Source: Platanthera guangdongensis
Lineage: Eukaryota; Streptophyta; Magnoliopsida; Asparagales; Orchidaceae
Assembly (NCBI GenBank): GCA_039583875.1
Contig: CM077162.1
Location: 63,160,822-63,224,821 of the forward strand
Direction: 5' to 3'
DNA: 64,000 nucleotides
In this document: positions 44,590-56,222 of the stretch, piece by piece
Numbering within the stretch: position 1 is the stretch's first letter
Layout: each line of letters starts with the position of its first letter
The notes under the pieces: model-generated
What the model was told of the DNA's origin: nothing
The model's database searches: none
The model's input: only the letters and a program-made list of their open reading frames with translations
Made by a program: the position numbers and the translations under genes

Positions 44590-45660
44590 TGTTCGAGTTC
44601 CGGGGTTGCGCTAAGTCCAGAGCATAGACCTTCTCCCCATCCTGCCTGTGTTCACCGCCCTGAAATCTGCATCCATGTCCATGTCCACGACCTCCCATCT
44701 GGTGAGCTGGTGGGACACCCTGTGCAGCAGGTATGACCCCATTACTCATAGGGCAATTACTCCGAATGTGCCATGTCTGATGGCATTGATAGCACAGCTG
44801 TTGTGGGGGGTGGCCCCTGCCCTATCTTGGGCACCTCCCTCATCTGTAGCGGCTACAGGGCCAGCACTTCCTGCTCCCTTAGTTCCTGCCTTTCCTCCTG
44901 GCGGGGTTGATCCCCGTTCCTTCTCTCTCCCATGACCCGGCCCCTCTGCGGGTCCCTTCTCCCACCTAGCACTGCATCTTCCCCATGTCTCTTCCTGCCC
45001 CGGACTGCAAGCTGGTCCGCCTCCAGCTTCTTGGCCATCTCCAAGATCCTGGCCATGGTACCATCAGACACGAACAAGAGGGCCTGCCTCAGGTCATCGC
45101 GGAAGCCTTTGTAGAACCTCTTGGCGTAACCCACGTCATCCAGCTTGTAAGAATCTGCAAACCGGGCCAAATGAGTAAACTCCCGGTGATATTTCAGAAA
45201 TGTCTTGTTCCCTAACTTCAACTGCAAGAATCTATCTTCCAATTCATCCCTTGCGGACTGCGGCACAAAAATGCTCCAGTAGTGCAGCCCTAAACTCCTC
45301 CCAAGTAATGTCCACGATCTCCACTCCCGCATAAGTGGTGTACATCACTGACTTCCACCACCTCTTCGCATGCGACTCCAGATAAGAAACCACCAACGAT
45401 ACTGCCAGGTCCACCGGGTACTGTATTCCCACCAACATCTCATACATAATGTCTAGCCTCTCCTCCGTGCACACTGCCGTCTCTGTCCCCAAGTAGGATG
45501 GTGGGGAAAGGCCCCGGAATCCACTCAACCAGTTTGCTCCGGGGTTCGGCTGAGGAGCCGGAGCCTGCTGTGCCCTAAAGGTCTCTAAGATGACCGTCTA
45601 AGTTTGTCCCAGCTACGTCTGCTGCAACGGGTTCGGAGCCGGCGGGGGTGGAATCACATT
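44590..45660 (-). pseudogene. gag: Chromovirus gag, copy 2
   Basis: Homologous to 34329-35377. Open pieces are 45528-45244 and 45332-44853; an extra A in the run at ~45265-45270 shifts the frame relative to copy 1. The CCHC knuckle near 44755-44800 reads with Trp in place of the conserved Gly. Confidence 0.85.
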
Positions 45661-45895
45661 CGGGGCTGGAGGTGTCCCCTGCGGCAGGGGAGGATTCATC
45701 CCACCCTACAAAAGATGGTCTTAAGTTTAGTAAATTGACCTAAAACTCTTTGTTACTGGTGAGCATTGCAAATGATTCCTCCCATGGGCACACCATTGCT
45801 TCCGCTGCTAGTTTGTCCTCAAACTAAGCCCGCGCGGGGTGTCCCATGTTTTGTGGACTACATTCTCTCCGATCGAGGTTTGCTCTGATACCACT

Positions 45896-46332
45896 TGTAA
45901 GACCCCATTTTTTTGCAACAACCACCGGGGTCTTAGGCCCAGAATCGCCGCTTTACGGTGACACCTTCACACCCGGGAAGGTCATCAATACAAAATGTCG
46001 ATCCTGCCGGCCAAATCGATCAACATCGATAGAATGTATAATGAATGAAAGTGTAAGCATCCAAGTCAGCCATAGAAAGAGGAAATCACATGACAAATAA
46101 ATAGTCCACATCCAGAGAAAGTGAATACGGCTTAAGCGCAGTACATGATAACCTCACTACAATCCACTCATAAAAGTAAAACTACTAATACTTGGCTCCA
46201 CTCCCAGATCCGGATGCCTGTCCACCCGAGCTACACTAACCCATCTCCATCTGCACCGTACCCTGCTGGTGTTGCGTCTCCTGGGGTTGTTCCCTGTCTC
46301 CCATCCGGAGCACCTAAAATATGGTGGTCAAA
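45896..46332 (-). repeat. Chromovirus LTR 3, truncated
   Basis: The last 437 bp of the LTR (minus-strand end CTTACA, then AG, then the primer site). It matches LTR 1 and 2 up to ATGGTGGTCAAA and then stops. The next base belongs to element C. Confidence 0.92.
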
Positions 46333-48389
46333 GCCATGAAGTGAAGCCCATACAGTCAAAGCCTTGAAATGGCAAGCTAAGAATTTAGCTAAGTCCACAA
46401 GCATTGTGTGAGGTGTGCTCACCTAACACTCTCAACTCCATGATACAAAATTAGTTAAATCAAAAAGCTTTAAGTGAGGCATGCTCACTCAACGCTTAAG
46501 ATGCTGAAAAGCATAAATGACAAAGACAGAAAGCGTTTAGTGATGCATTCTCACTCAACGCTCTCAACGCCTAATTTACAGAATGTGGCTAGGGCACAAG
46601 GCGTTAAGATAGGTGTGCTCACTCAATGCTCTCAACACCAGGAATGCATAAAAGGCTGTAGAAAGGGTTAATGCAAAACGTGTTGAGTGAGGCTTGCTCA
46701 CTCAACGCGATCAACGCCTAGATATACAAAATTGTCTAAGTACTTTGTCGTTGAGTGAAGCTCATTCAATCAATGCCTATTCTACTAATGCTTGAATTTT
46801 GACTAAGTCTTCAGGTGCTGATGTCAGTAAATCAAAAATTCAAACTTATTCAAATTGTTAGCGACAATGCTACAGTACATGACAAAAGGCGTCGTAGACC
46901 TACTGTACGACATTTAGGCGTTAAAGCAAGGATGCAGCCAGCATTAATGGCATGGGGCCCACTACTCAAAGAGCCATTGGGAGATTATCAATAAAAGGAA
47001 AGACTTGTATTGAAGAAGACATCTCTCTAAATCATTACAGTAGTTCTTCCCGATCGCCATTGTTGTGGCTGTGGCTGAAGAACAGAGAGCCCAATACAAG
47101 CATGTCTAGAGGCATATCAAGTTAGCTGTTAATATCAACATCTTCAATAGCAAGATTGTTGGTGCCATCTTCATCTGCACCAGCTAGCAAGCTCAGGGTG
47201 ATTCACTGAGAAAGAGATAGCAGCTAGGACCAACCCTTGGTGAGGGTGCTTCACAGATCCAGCCAACTTATCTTAAAGAACATTCACTTGGGGAGATGCG
47301 AAGAAGGAGATAGGGTGGAGCAGTTGGCTCAGTTCAGAATGGAGCAGAGAAGCTAATCTACAACTTGCTTCCAGCATAAGCGAAAGCATCTACATTATTG
47401 TTGATGTCAAAAATCGAAGGCTGAGCTTTAGGCTCAGTTCATAAAGGGGCACAATAGTGTTCTGCAAGTCACTTCCAGCTCAAGTGGATATACTTGTTGT
47501 TGTGAAGTAGTTGGGAATAAGGTGTTCTTAGTCCAGAAAAGTGGACTCAGGAAAAACTTTCCTGGAGTCAAAGTTGGGTTGAGTGTAACTCAGTCAAGGT
47601 ATACTGGCACAGAGAAATCTCTCTTGTGTCCAATCAAGAACCTCAACAACACACTTCCATCTTGTAGGATCCTTTGTGGATCTGAGAAGTAGGTGCAAAT
47701 TTGCTCTGAGGTAGGATCCAGAAGTGGATCTGAGTTCTAGGGTTGTTTAGCCTAAGCTGTAGGATCCAGTTTGGATCTGAGGTAGGTGATCAGTTGATCA
47801 CTGAGCTGTAGGGCTTTTGAGCCTGAGGTTGGTGAGTCATTCTCACTGAGTGGTAAGACACTTGTGCCTGAGCTGTAGGATCCTTTTGGATCTGAGGTAG
47901 GACCTTAGAGTTTGAGCTGTAGGAGAGTCATTCTCTCTGAAGTAGGATCCCTTATGAATCTGAGGTAGGGATGTAATCCCAGTCTGAGTTATAGGGCCTT
48001 TAGGCCTGAGGTAGGTGATCTTTGGATCACTAAATTGTAGGGCCTTATGCCTAAGTTGTAAGTCTTGGAGGAGACTGAGTGATCCTAAGAGATCTGAGTT
48101 GTAAGCTCTTTGAGCATTGTTTTGGAGAAGTTCCTTGACTAACTGGAAGTTGGCGAGGTGGGAGGAGAGTGGATGTACCCAAAGATTGGGGAACCACTAC
48201 AAATTTGTATGTACTCTATTGTGTTGTTTTTCTCTGTGTAGGTAGCTTGTCTTGAAAGCAAAACTTAATCTACTAGTAAACCAGCAAAATAAAAGGGAAT
48301 CAAAGATAGTCACTAAGGACTAAGAAACCTATTCACCCCCCCCCCCCCCACTGTAGGTGATTTAGCTATCCTTGAAATAAAGACTTTAA
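46333..48389 (+). repeat. 5' LTR of element C (5'-truncated)
   Basis: Aligns with the 3' LTR from its position 54531 onward. It contains ~800 bp (about 46765-47585) absent from the 3' LTR and from the left-copy LTR. Dyads GTTGAGTGA/TCACTCAAC occur at 46400-46760. The GGATCT/GAGGTAGG block is at 47665-48110. A C-run precedes the end (48338-48350). Confidence 0.85.
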
Positions 48390-48391
48390 AG

Positions 48392-48406
48392 TTGTATCAG
48401 AGGGAG
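48392..48406 (+). other. Element C primer binding site
   Basis: TTGTATCAGAGGGAG, one mismatch from the TGGTATCAGAG initiator-Met-tRNA-type site, two bases after the LTR end. Confidence 0.65.
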
Positions 48407-48470
48407 GTTACTCAAAAAGTACCTAACAGTCTGAGTAGACCTCAAAGGATAGCTATAAGGGCTTTAATTT

Positions 48471-49883
48471 ATGTGTTCAAAAGAGAACCATAAGGTGTGC
48501 AGATCAATGGAGCTTCAAATCAACAAATATGATAAGAAGAGCATTGGACTGATGGCAACTCTTGTAGAAGACAAAGAAATAAGTGCAAAGATCAGGGGCC
48601 CTCTATCATATTCAAATAGTGACTCAGAGATGGATAAAGTTGAGGAAGGTGAATGCAGAAGTTATGAACTGACAGCTACACAAGAAGAAGAATTTTGCCA
48701 GGATCGTCCTGGACAAAGTCAGGTATATTCCCCATCTAGCTCATCCTTTGAGTCTGTATATGAATCCTTCTCAGGCTCTGATGCATCCTCATCAAGTAAA
48801 GATGAGAGTCCTCCCTCAGAAGATGAAATCAATCAATTGATTGAAATTCATGGTGTGCTCCTAAAAGCTTTCAAGAAAAGTAAGATGCTTGTTAAGAAAA
48901 ATAGTAGAGGAAATTGCCTCCATATAGCTGGCTGCTTCCCAGCAAGATGAAACTTCATCGTTGCTATATCTGAAAGAGAGGGAAGTAGCTCATCTGAAAA
49001 CCATGGTAGATATCAATGTTGAGTCCATAAAATATAAGGACTCTGTTATCAAGGATCTTGAAGAGAAACTTGAAAGGGAGAAGAGGGTTGTGGACAATTT
49101 CTCTAAGATAGATGCTATCAAGAGAAAATCTGAATCTCAGTGGATTTCTAAAGTTATCCATTCTCAGAGAAGAGTACAAGATCCTGTCAGGCCTCAGTCA
49201 ACCTCTCACAAGGTAATTCTTCTATCCAACAAGTATGACCAAGACTGTAAGTGTGGTCACTGGAGGTGTGAGAATATTTTTTGTAAGATCACAAAAGTAC
49301 CTTGCAATGGAACAAGAGAGGTCATGGGCTTGAGTGCTTAGAATGCAACCCATGTAAAAGTCCAAAAGGCCCATCCTGAACCTTTTGTGTTTAGTGCCTT
49401 AGCCCCATTATTCAAGGATAAGGCTGTTGCCCAGTCTAAGGTTCTTCAAGCCAGAACTCAATCCTATAGTGCTTCAGTCAGTAAGGCTGTCTTGACTACC
49501 TTTGAAGCAATTAAGAACATAACAACTACAAATAACGATGTTGCTAATGGAGTTCAAAGTAAGCCAAGCTCCTCTAATATCAGATTCATTACTGGTCGAG
49601 ATCATGCTGGAAGAAACAAGAAGAAGGCCATAGTTCTCCCCACTAAACAGGCAGACAAAGATGGCTTGCACACTTCAAGATGTGTTCAGAATGGAGATAC
49701 AACATCCATGAATGTTGGTGTTGTGGAAAAGTGGGCCACTTTGCCATAAATTGTTGGCACAACCCTTGTGTGCCCAAGGCAAGGCAGTGTCTTCCTGACA
49801 AGAGTCCTGTAGGTAGATATATGCATTTTTATGCTAACAAGAACCTAGGACCCAAGTCAGCTTGGGTTCCTAAGGTAAGGTAA
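48471..49883 (+). pseudogene. Element C gag remnant with zinc knuckle
   Basis: Open pieces 48471-48950 (Ser/Glu-rich, YSPSSSSFESVYESFSGSD), 48961-49341 (a coiled coil, KDLEEKLEREKRVVDNFSK), 49387-49749 and 49680-49883. The last carries a CCHC zinc knuckle CWCCGKVGHFAINC and then KNLGPKSAWVPK. This is the layout of the C-terminal half of SIRE-type copia gag. The N-terminal gag core is absent. A weak protease echo WFLDRDV follows at ~49930. Frameshifts and stops separate the pieces. Confidence 0.7.
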
Positions 49884-50800
49884 TTTTTGTTTTGTAGGAT
49901 AGTCCAAGTAGCCATGCCCAATTATGGTTCTTGGACAGAGATGTACCAGACCCAAGTCTTGGTACAAGGAATGACTCGACTTATCATCATGCACAAGATG
50001 TCAAAGACAAGTGCAATTGTTGATGGGGAGCTAGCTAAGGAAAGCCAGATGCACATCAAAGGCTAAAGATCAGGAGCAAGGCTACTGGTATGCTCAGATA
50101 CTGTGAATCCACTATATGCTTCAAGTCTACAAGGCAGAGATAAGTAGAATTCACTTAGCATTTAATTATACTAATTAATTGCTCAATTGCTAAAATTATG
50201 CATGCTAGAAATAAGGAAATGTAAATAGATGTCTGAGAAGATGTGAGACAATTGTATAAAATCTCTTCTCAATAAATATGCTAGTGGCTCACATGTCCAT
50301 TATGCCACAAGATACAACTAGTATCTACATCCTCAAACTTGACTCGGGTATGTTGAATACTAGTTTAGATAAGTATCAATATTTTCTTTAAACAATTAAG
50401 TTCATGGGCTAATACACTCTCATTTGAGGATGTTGAAATTATGTCTAATCGCACCCCACTAGGACACATATTAGAATGTGTACTGCATGACAATCTTACT
50501 CCTACAGGTTAGGCCAACACAGTAATGGGGCAAGTTGCAATCTAATTACTAAAAAACAGATGTTGAGCAAAATAAGTTTACTCAACAAAAATTATAGAAA
50601 AGACGGTCTGCAGACAAATGTCGAGATTCAATCCCGGCCATTGATCAAAATTAATCAACAATATAGGGTAGTGACTTTCCGCCTTCTCTTTAGGAATAAC
50701 TATAAATAGAAGAGTTTGTGCAATAAGCAAAGTCACTGTTCACTACCCTCTCCCGCCCGCATTCACCAAATTGAGGGAATGCCATTCTCGCTATGTATCT
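49884..50800 (+). other. Non-coding stretch where pol would lie
   Basis: No integrase or RT motif on either strand. A TATA-like ACTATAAATAGAAG occurs at ~50699-50712 upstream of the palindrome and the acidic ORF region. It may be a promoter for the downstream unit, but this is only suggested. Confidence 0.5.
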
Positions 50801-51266
50801 GATATAACGGTCCAGGCCCATCAACATGGGACCCAGCTAGAACCGCCGGCCTACCACAGTTCAGACCCGGGCCCACTGCTGGTAGTCAGCCTATCACATT
50901 AAAGCCTGCAGGCCATGCACCCCAACCCCTCTCCGCGCGTGTTTATCAGCAGCGGCAGTTTGTTGCCACTGGGGATCGAACCCAGGACCTTGATAAGAGA
51001 GCTTTACGCCACTCCCTCTCACTAACTGAGCTGCAGCTCAGTTGGTGAGAGGGAGTGGCGTAAAGCTCTCTTATCAAGGTCCTAGGTTCGATGCCCAATA
51101 GTAACAACCCGCCGCTGCTGATAAACATGCGTAGAGAGGTGTTAGGGTGCATGGCCTGCAGGCTTGAATGTGATAGGATGACTACCAGCAGTGGGCCCGG
51201 GTCTGGACTCTGGTAGGCCGGCGGTTCCATCTGGGTCCCATGTTGATGGGCCTGGACCATTATATC
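50801..51266. repeat. 466-bp palindrome of two head-to-head SINE-like arms
   Basis: The dyad centre is CTGAGCTGCAGCTCAG at 51026-51041. Each ~230-bp arm starts at the centre with AGCTCAGTTGGTGAGAGG (tRNA A-box-like) and has GGTTCGATGCC (right, ~51085) or GGTTCGATCCC (left, on the minus strand, ~50980) as the B box. These are the pol III signals of a tRNA-derived SINE head. The arms run outward to GGCCTGGACCNTTATATC at both ends. Arm identity is about 90% by eye. Confidence 0.8.
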
Positions 51267-51289
51267 TAAAATTTGCAAGCAAAATGATG

Positions 51290-54015
51290 CCTAGAGGTTA
51301 GGATTTTCTCTTTGAGGGAGCAGAGCTTGTTCGAAATGGATTCATTGATGCTCCTGAAGAGATTCAGCCTGTGCTTCATCCTCTACAAAAATCAAACCAA
51401 GCCTTCATCTTGACTGAACCCTGTTTTCTCTAGAAAAGGGAAGTGCTAGAACTGTTTGCAAATCCCAAGGTAGGTACACCAGCAGGTAAAATTAAGACAG
51501 TAGTTAGTGGTAAGAAGGTAAAGATTACCCCCAGAAGGCTTAGCAAAGCACTATAGTTGCCAATGTTCTCTGCGAATGACGATGAAGAAGAACTGGCATA
51601 GGATGACATTAAAACTATAATGAAATGGTGTGGGTTGTCCAAGCACTCCACTGGCTCAATCTTAAGAAAATAACTCAAACTAAGGGGTAAGTTCTTAACT
51701 AATGTCATTGGGAAGGCTTTGTTATGCAAATCAGGGTCCATGACAAGATTTCAAAGAAGATGTTTGAGGTTATGTCGTTTCATTCTATCCAAAAGAACTG
51801 ACTGGGGTAGAGTAGTATTTGATAGGATAGTGGAGTGCCTTGCTAAAACCAAATTTGGGGAGAATTCTTTCAATATTTCTACGACAGACTGTCCCAGAAA
51901 TCCTGAACTTAAAGCTTGGAACAAGAATACACCACATGAGAAGAATGAACATCAAGATGCTAGAAAGGTGGGACGGGTTACTTTAACCCCATGGACCATC
52001 AGTTGTGGAAAGGAAAGCAAAGAAGATTGCTGCTACTGAGCCCAGTTCCTCTAGCAGCTCATCTGAGGAGGAAGAGCCTCACAATCCATAATATCATCTT
52101 CTGCTGAAGTGTCTAGGAGGGACATTAATATTCAGTCATCAACCTCCTCTGAACTTACCCCTCTTAGTCGTGTAAGCAGACCAGAGTCAGACGTTGTACC
52201 TGAAGATGATGAGCCTGTAGCTGAGTTGGCTAAAACAGTTGCTAAGGAAGCCGTTGACAGGATATCTGCAAGGATGGAGGAGGATGCCTCCAGATTGAAA
52301 GATGCAGATAGGCATAGGCCTATGTCTGATGATGATAATTCTCCTAGGCGTCAGGGTGAGGGGGAGATCGAAGTAGCTTCAAATGAAGCTGTTATGTTTG
52401 AAGAAGAGCATCCACTGGATAAAGTTATGGAAATTCTAAGTGCTGAGGAAAGGAATGCTCCAATTGAGGAGGAGAAGCTGATAAAAGAGATAATTCAAGA
52501 CGCATTATTTTTATGGGAGCAGCTAAAGGTTCCTCCATGCAAATGAAAGCTGGTATAGACTGATGCAGTTGATAAATATGTTGATATTGCTGCTGCAGAA
52601 CTGCATGCAAATGAAAGCATGGCTGAGGTTTAGGGGGAGATACCATCTGATCTCCCTGCTCATAAAGTACATGATTTAGTTTCCTCAGAATCTGAGAAAG
52701 AGGAATATAGTCATGAAAATCCAGAAGTAGGGTGCAAGCCAATTCAGGAAGCTATAGATGAAGGCACATCTGCCAGAGTTGATCAGCTGCAACCAACATT
52801 CTGAGGCTAGCTAAAGGGTTTACTGGATGTGAAAAGGAGGTCATTACAAAATTATGTGGATGAAGCCCTCGAGGATGGTAGAAATGATCTAACAATAGAG
52901 ATCAAATCCATAAGATTTGAAGTAAATCTGCTGAAAGGAGAAACAGTCTAATTTTTCACAAGAGATGCTGGAGTTGTAGACTTTACAATGGAGAAGCTGG
53001 ATGTGTCAAGCCAGAATATTGTTGTTATCATTGAAAATCAAAAGATTCGGGCCAAGAATAGTGTGACCATCCATGAAAATGATAAAATTCTGAGAAGTGA
53101 ACAGAACACTAAAATCTTCACAAAGATGGATGTCTGTACCAAGATGCTTGATGATCACATGTTGGAAGTCAAGAATCTTGTCACTGCTAGAGTAAACTAC
53201 CAGGCAGTAGAAAGAATCAAGGTAAGCAGCTACCAGACCACTAAATTAATTGAAGAAGACAAAAAGGGGGAGAGGGAATCTATAAGGACCAATACTGAAA
53301 ACATGGTCTGGGCAACAAATGTTGTGAGAGCCTCATTGGTATTAGAGCTAGTGCGATATGATAATATCCCAATGATCCCTATTCAAGTGCTAGAGACTTT
53401 GAACAGAGAACCTGCTCAAGATAATCAAGAGTATGGGATGTATATAGAAGATTATGATAGTGCTGGTAATCAGTGGGGAGTGCAGTCAACTGCTGCTGAA
53501 ATTCCCTCCATAAGCCCCACTGTAGACCAGGCACTACAGTCAAGAAATAACTGCTGAAACTAAAGAGGAAGTCAGGATGAGAAAGAGAAAGTACAGAGAA
53601 GAAATGGAGAAAAGGCCTGATTTCGAGCAGTGGAGCCCAGAGTCCAAATATATCATCTTGCTTGCTTGGGATTAGGTCAAGAATAAGAGATCACACAGAG
53701 GAAAATGGTATAACAAAACTGAATGGGATAAGATGGAAAGAGGGACACAAAAAGAAGGATTTTCTGGAGGAACAAAAAGGCCAATCTTCTCACTCTTGAT
53801 GTTGTTGAACCATCTAAATACTTCCCCCAGCCCTTCAGCTATTTTGAAAGATAAAAAGATAAAGTTGAAGCTGAAGCTGAAAATGATAAAGTAACTAAGG
53901 CAAAGGCTACTGATGATGCAGACAAAAAAGGGAAAAAGATAGGTGGGCCAGAAGACAAACCGGCTAAGAAATCCAAGGCCAGTGGGATTGTGATAAGGGA
54001 ACCTAAAACTTGAAA
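51290..54015 (+). pseudogene. Element C extra ORF (env-like region), decayed
   Basis: A chain of open pieces. The first part, 51300-52040, reads VLELFANPKVGTPAGKI, VSGKKVKITPRRLSKAL, LTNVIGKALLCKSGS and RTDWGRVVFDRIVECLAK, a pattern I associate with the extra ORF of SIRE/Maximus copia elements and related plant transposon proteins. Then 52109-52546 (acidic, Ser-rich, DDEPVAELAKTVAKEAVDRI), 52988-53557 (helical), and a Lys/Glu-rich tail (53560-54013). At least six stops. No signal peptide or membrane segment is seen, so 'env-like' is only positional. Confidence 0.55.
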
Positions 54016-54286
54016 AGTTTCAGGTTCTGCTTATAGGGCTAAGGGATGTGATACTTTGCTTAATTACACAAACATTAATTGCTTATATGTTAAATAGAAC
54101 ATCACTTGCTATAATTATGATTTGTCTAACTTGTCATTTGTTGTGATCATGATTCATCTGATTTATCATTTACTATGATTATGATTCATATGATGTATGC
54201 TGTGATAATATGTTTTGTGATATATAACATAAGTGTGTTAGAGTATACATTGGCATAGGTTTTGACTTCTTCAAATAGGGGGAGAT
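54016..54286 (+). other. Element C 3' leader and polypurine tract
   Basis: AT-rich untranslated stretch with ATGATT repeats (54110-54210), ending in AATAGGGGGAGAT next to the LTR start TGTTGGGTCC at 54287. Confidence 0.75.
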
Positions 54287-56222
54287 TGTTGGGTCCATTG
54301 ATCCCAATGTGCTGGATTTGAAGAAGGCCTAGCAAACAATTTATACACATTGGTGATCTAACTTGTGCACAAGTTTAATGATTGCAGGATGTCCTAGTAG
54401 TAATGATGGGACAGATAGCCTAAGTGGGTAAGTTGGGTAAACCTTACCTAAGTGGTGGAAAGACAGAAAACTGTCTAAGTCCACATGCGTTGAGTGAAGA
54501 TCATTCACTCAACGCCAGATGACTTATAGCGATGAGTGAAGCCTATACAGTCAAAGCCATTAAGTGGCAAGCTAAGAATGTGGCTAAGTCTATAGGCATT
54601 GAGTGAAGTCACCTCACTCAACTCCATACAACAAAAGGCTATGAGACAGGATAATACTGTCAAAGCCTAAAGAGAAATGGGTTGAAAAGTCACTAACTCC
54701 ATAGGCATTGAGTGAAGATCATTCACTCAATGCCATAGCCCCATAATCATTGAGTATAGCTCAGTTAGTCAATGCCACAGAAAAACTGTGAAAATTTACC
54801 AAGTCCATAAACATTGAGTGAGGCAAGCTCACTCAACGCCATGTGATATTGTGTTGACTAATTCTCAAAGAAAGTGTTCATCTTTACATAGAAATCTGGT
54901 TAAGTCCAAATGAGTTGATTGCTTTCATCTTCATCGTGCTGAACTCAGATTTTGTCAATCTAAGCTTTCACTCATTCGTCGAACTGAGATCTAAATTCAT
55001 CGAACTGAGATTTTGCTCATTTGTCGAGCTGAGCTCAGAGTTCGTCGAACTGAGTTCTGAGTTCGTCAAACTCAAACTGAATTCTGAAACAAAAAATCTG
55101 GCTAAGGCAGAAAGTGTTGAGTGAGGCATGTTCACTCAACACTCTCAACTCTTAAGATGTTGAAGAAGCATAAAATGATAAGGTAGAAAGCGTTGAGTGA
55201 GGCATGCTCAATCAACACTCTCAATGACTAATTTACAAAATGTGGCTAAGGCACAAGACTTTGAGTGAGGTGTGCTCACTCAGCGTTCTCAACGCCAGTC
55301 ATGCAGAAAAGGCTGCAAAAAGAGTTAAGGAAAAAGGCATTGAGTAAGGCTTGTTCACTCAACGCTGTCAACGCCTATATAGACAAAATTGTTGTAATTT
55401 GGCGTTGAGTGAAGCTACTCAGTCAACTCAGTCAAGGTAGATTAGCACAGAAGAAATCTCTCTTACATCCAATCAAGAACCTCAACAACCTACTTCCATC
55501 TTGTAGGATCCTTTGTGGATCTGAGTGGTAGGAGCAAATTTGCTCTGAGGTAGGTTCGAGAAGTGGATCTGAGTTGTAGGGATCTTTGGCCTAAGCTGTA
55601 GGATCCAGTTTGGATATGAGGTAGGTCATTAGTTGATCACTGAGTTATAGGGCTTTTGGGCCTGAGGTAGGTGAGTCATTCTTACTGAGTGGTAAAGCAC
55701 TTGTTCTTGAGCTGTTGGATCCTTTGGATCTGAGGTATTACCTTAGGGTATGAGCTGTAGGAGAGGTCATTTTCTCTGAGGTAGGATCCCTTATTGATAT
55801 GAGGTAGGGCTTTCCTCCCAACCTGAGTTGTAGGGCCTTTGGTCCTGAGGTAGGTGATCTTTGGATCACAGAGTTGTAGGGCGTTGTTCCTGAGCAATAA
55901 GTCTTGGAGGAGACTGAGAGATCCTGAGAGATCTGAGGTGTAAGCTATTTGAGCATTTTTTGGAGAAGTGCCTCGACCAATAGAAAGTTGGCAAGGTGGG
56001 GGGAGAGTGGATGTAGCCAAAGATAGGAGAACTACTATAAATCAATGTGTACTCTGTTGTGTTGCTTTTCTCTATGCAAGTAGCTTATCTTGAAAGCAAA
56101 ACTTAATCTACGAGTAAAGCAGCAAACTAAAAGGGAATCAAAGATAGTCACTAAGGACTAAGAAACATATTCACCCCCTCCTCCTCTAGGTGATTTAGCT
56201 ATCCTTGAAATAAAAACTTTCA
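54287..56222 (+). repeat. 3' LTR of element C
   Basis: 1,936 bp, TG...CA bounded. Dyads at 54485-55440 with stem GTTGAGTGA or ATTGAGTGA; TTCGTCGAA palindromes at 54975-55075; GGATCT/GAGGTAGG block at 55500-55930. It lacks the ~800-bp middle of the 5' LTR. It joins the Tat remnant at 56223. From 54918 on it is duplicated at 222-1563. Confidence 0.88.

Larger units (their letters stand above)
25413..46332 (-). mobile_element. Tandem chromovirus (Tekay/Del-type gypsy), three LTRs
   Basis: Order on the plus strand: LTR 25413-30478, internal 30479-35615, LTR 35616-40754, internal 40755-45895, truncated LTR 45896-46332. Both internals run on the minus strand in the order gag, protease, RT, RNase H, integrase, chromodomain. 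Each has a primer site GCTCTGATACCA (plus strand 35602-35613 and 45882-45893) and a purine tract next to the LTR start TGTAACAGCC. Sharing a middle LTR is the expected product of unequal LTR recombination. The LTRs of ~5.1 kb are very long. It inserted in the Tat antisense-gene remnant. The right end is lost at the junction with element C. Confidence 0.93.
46333..56222 (+). mobile_element. Copia-like element C, long-LTR, lacking pol
   Basis: 5' LTR 46333-48389 (its first ~245 bp missing), primer-like TTGTATCAGAGGGAGG at 48392, internal ~5.9 kb, purine tract AATAGGGGGAGAT (54275-54286), 3' LTR 54287-56222. Internal content: C-terminal gag with CCHC knuckle, then no recognisable protease, integrase, RT or RNase H, then a long acidic/coiled-coil region in the place where SIRE/Maximus copia elements carry an extra 'env-like' ORF. 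LTR style (TGTTGG start after GGGGGAGAT) also fits that lineage. Probably non-autonomous. Confidence 0.8.

Noticed and set aside
51030..51100. A functional tRNA gene
   Set aside because: A- and B-box-like motifs are present, but there is no acceptor stem or cloverleaf, and the sequence is mirrored as a palindrome. It is a SINE head.
52988..53557. Host gene encoding a 189-aa coiled-coil protein
   Set aside because: It lies in the same strand and decay context as the neighbouring pieces of element C, between its gag and purine tract, with no promoter or separate structure.
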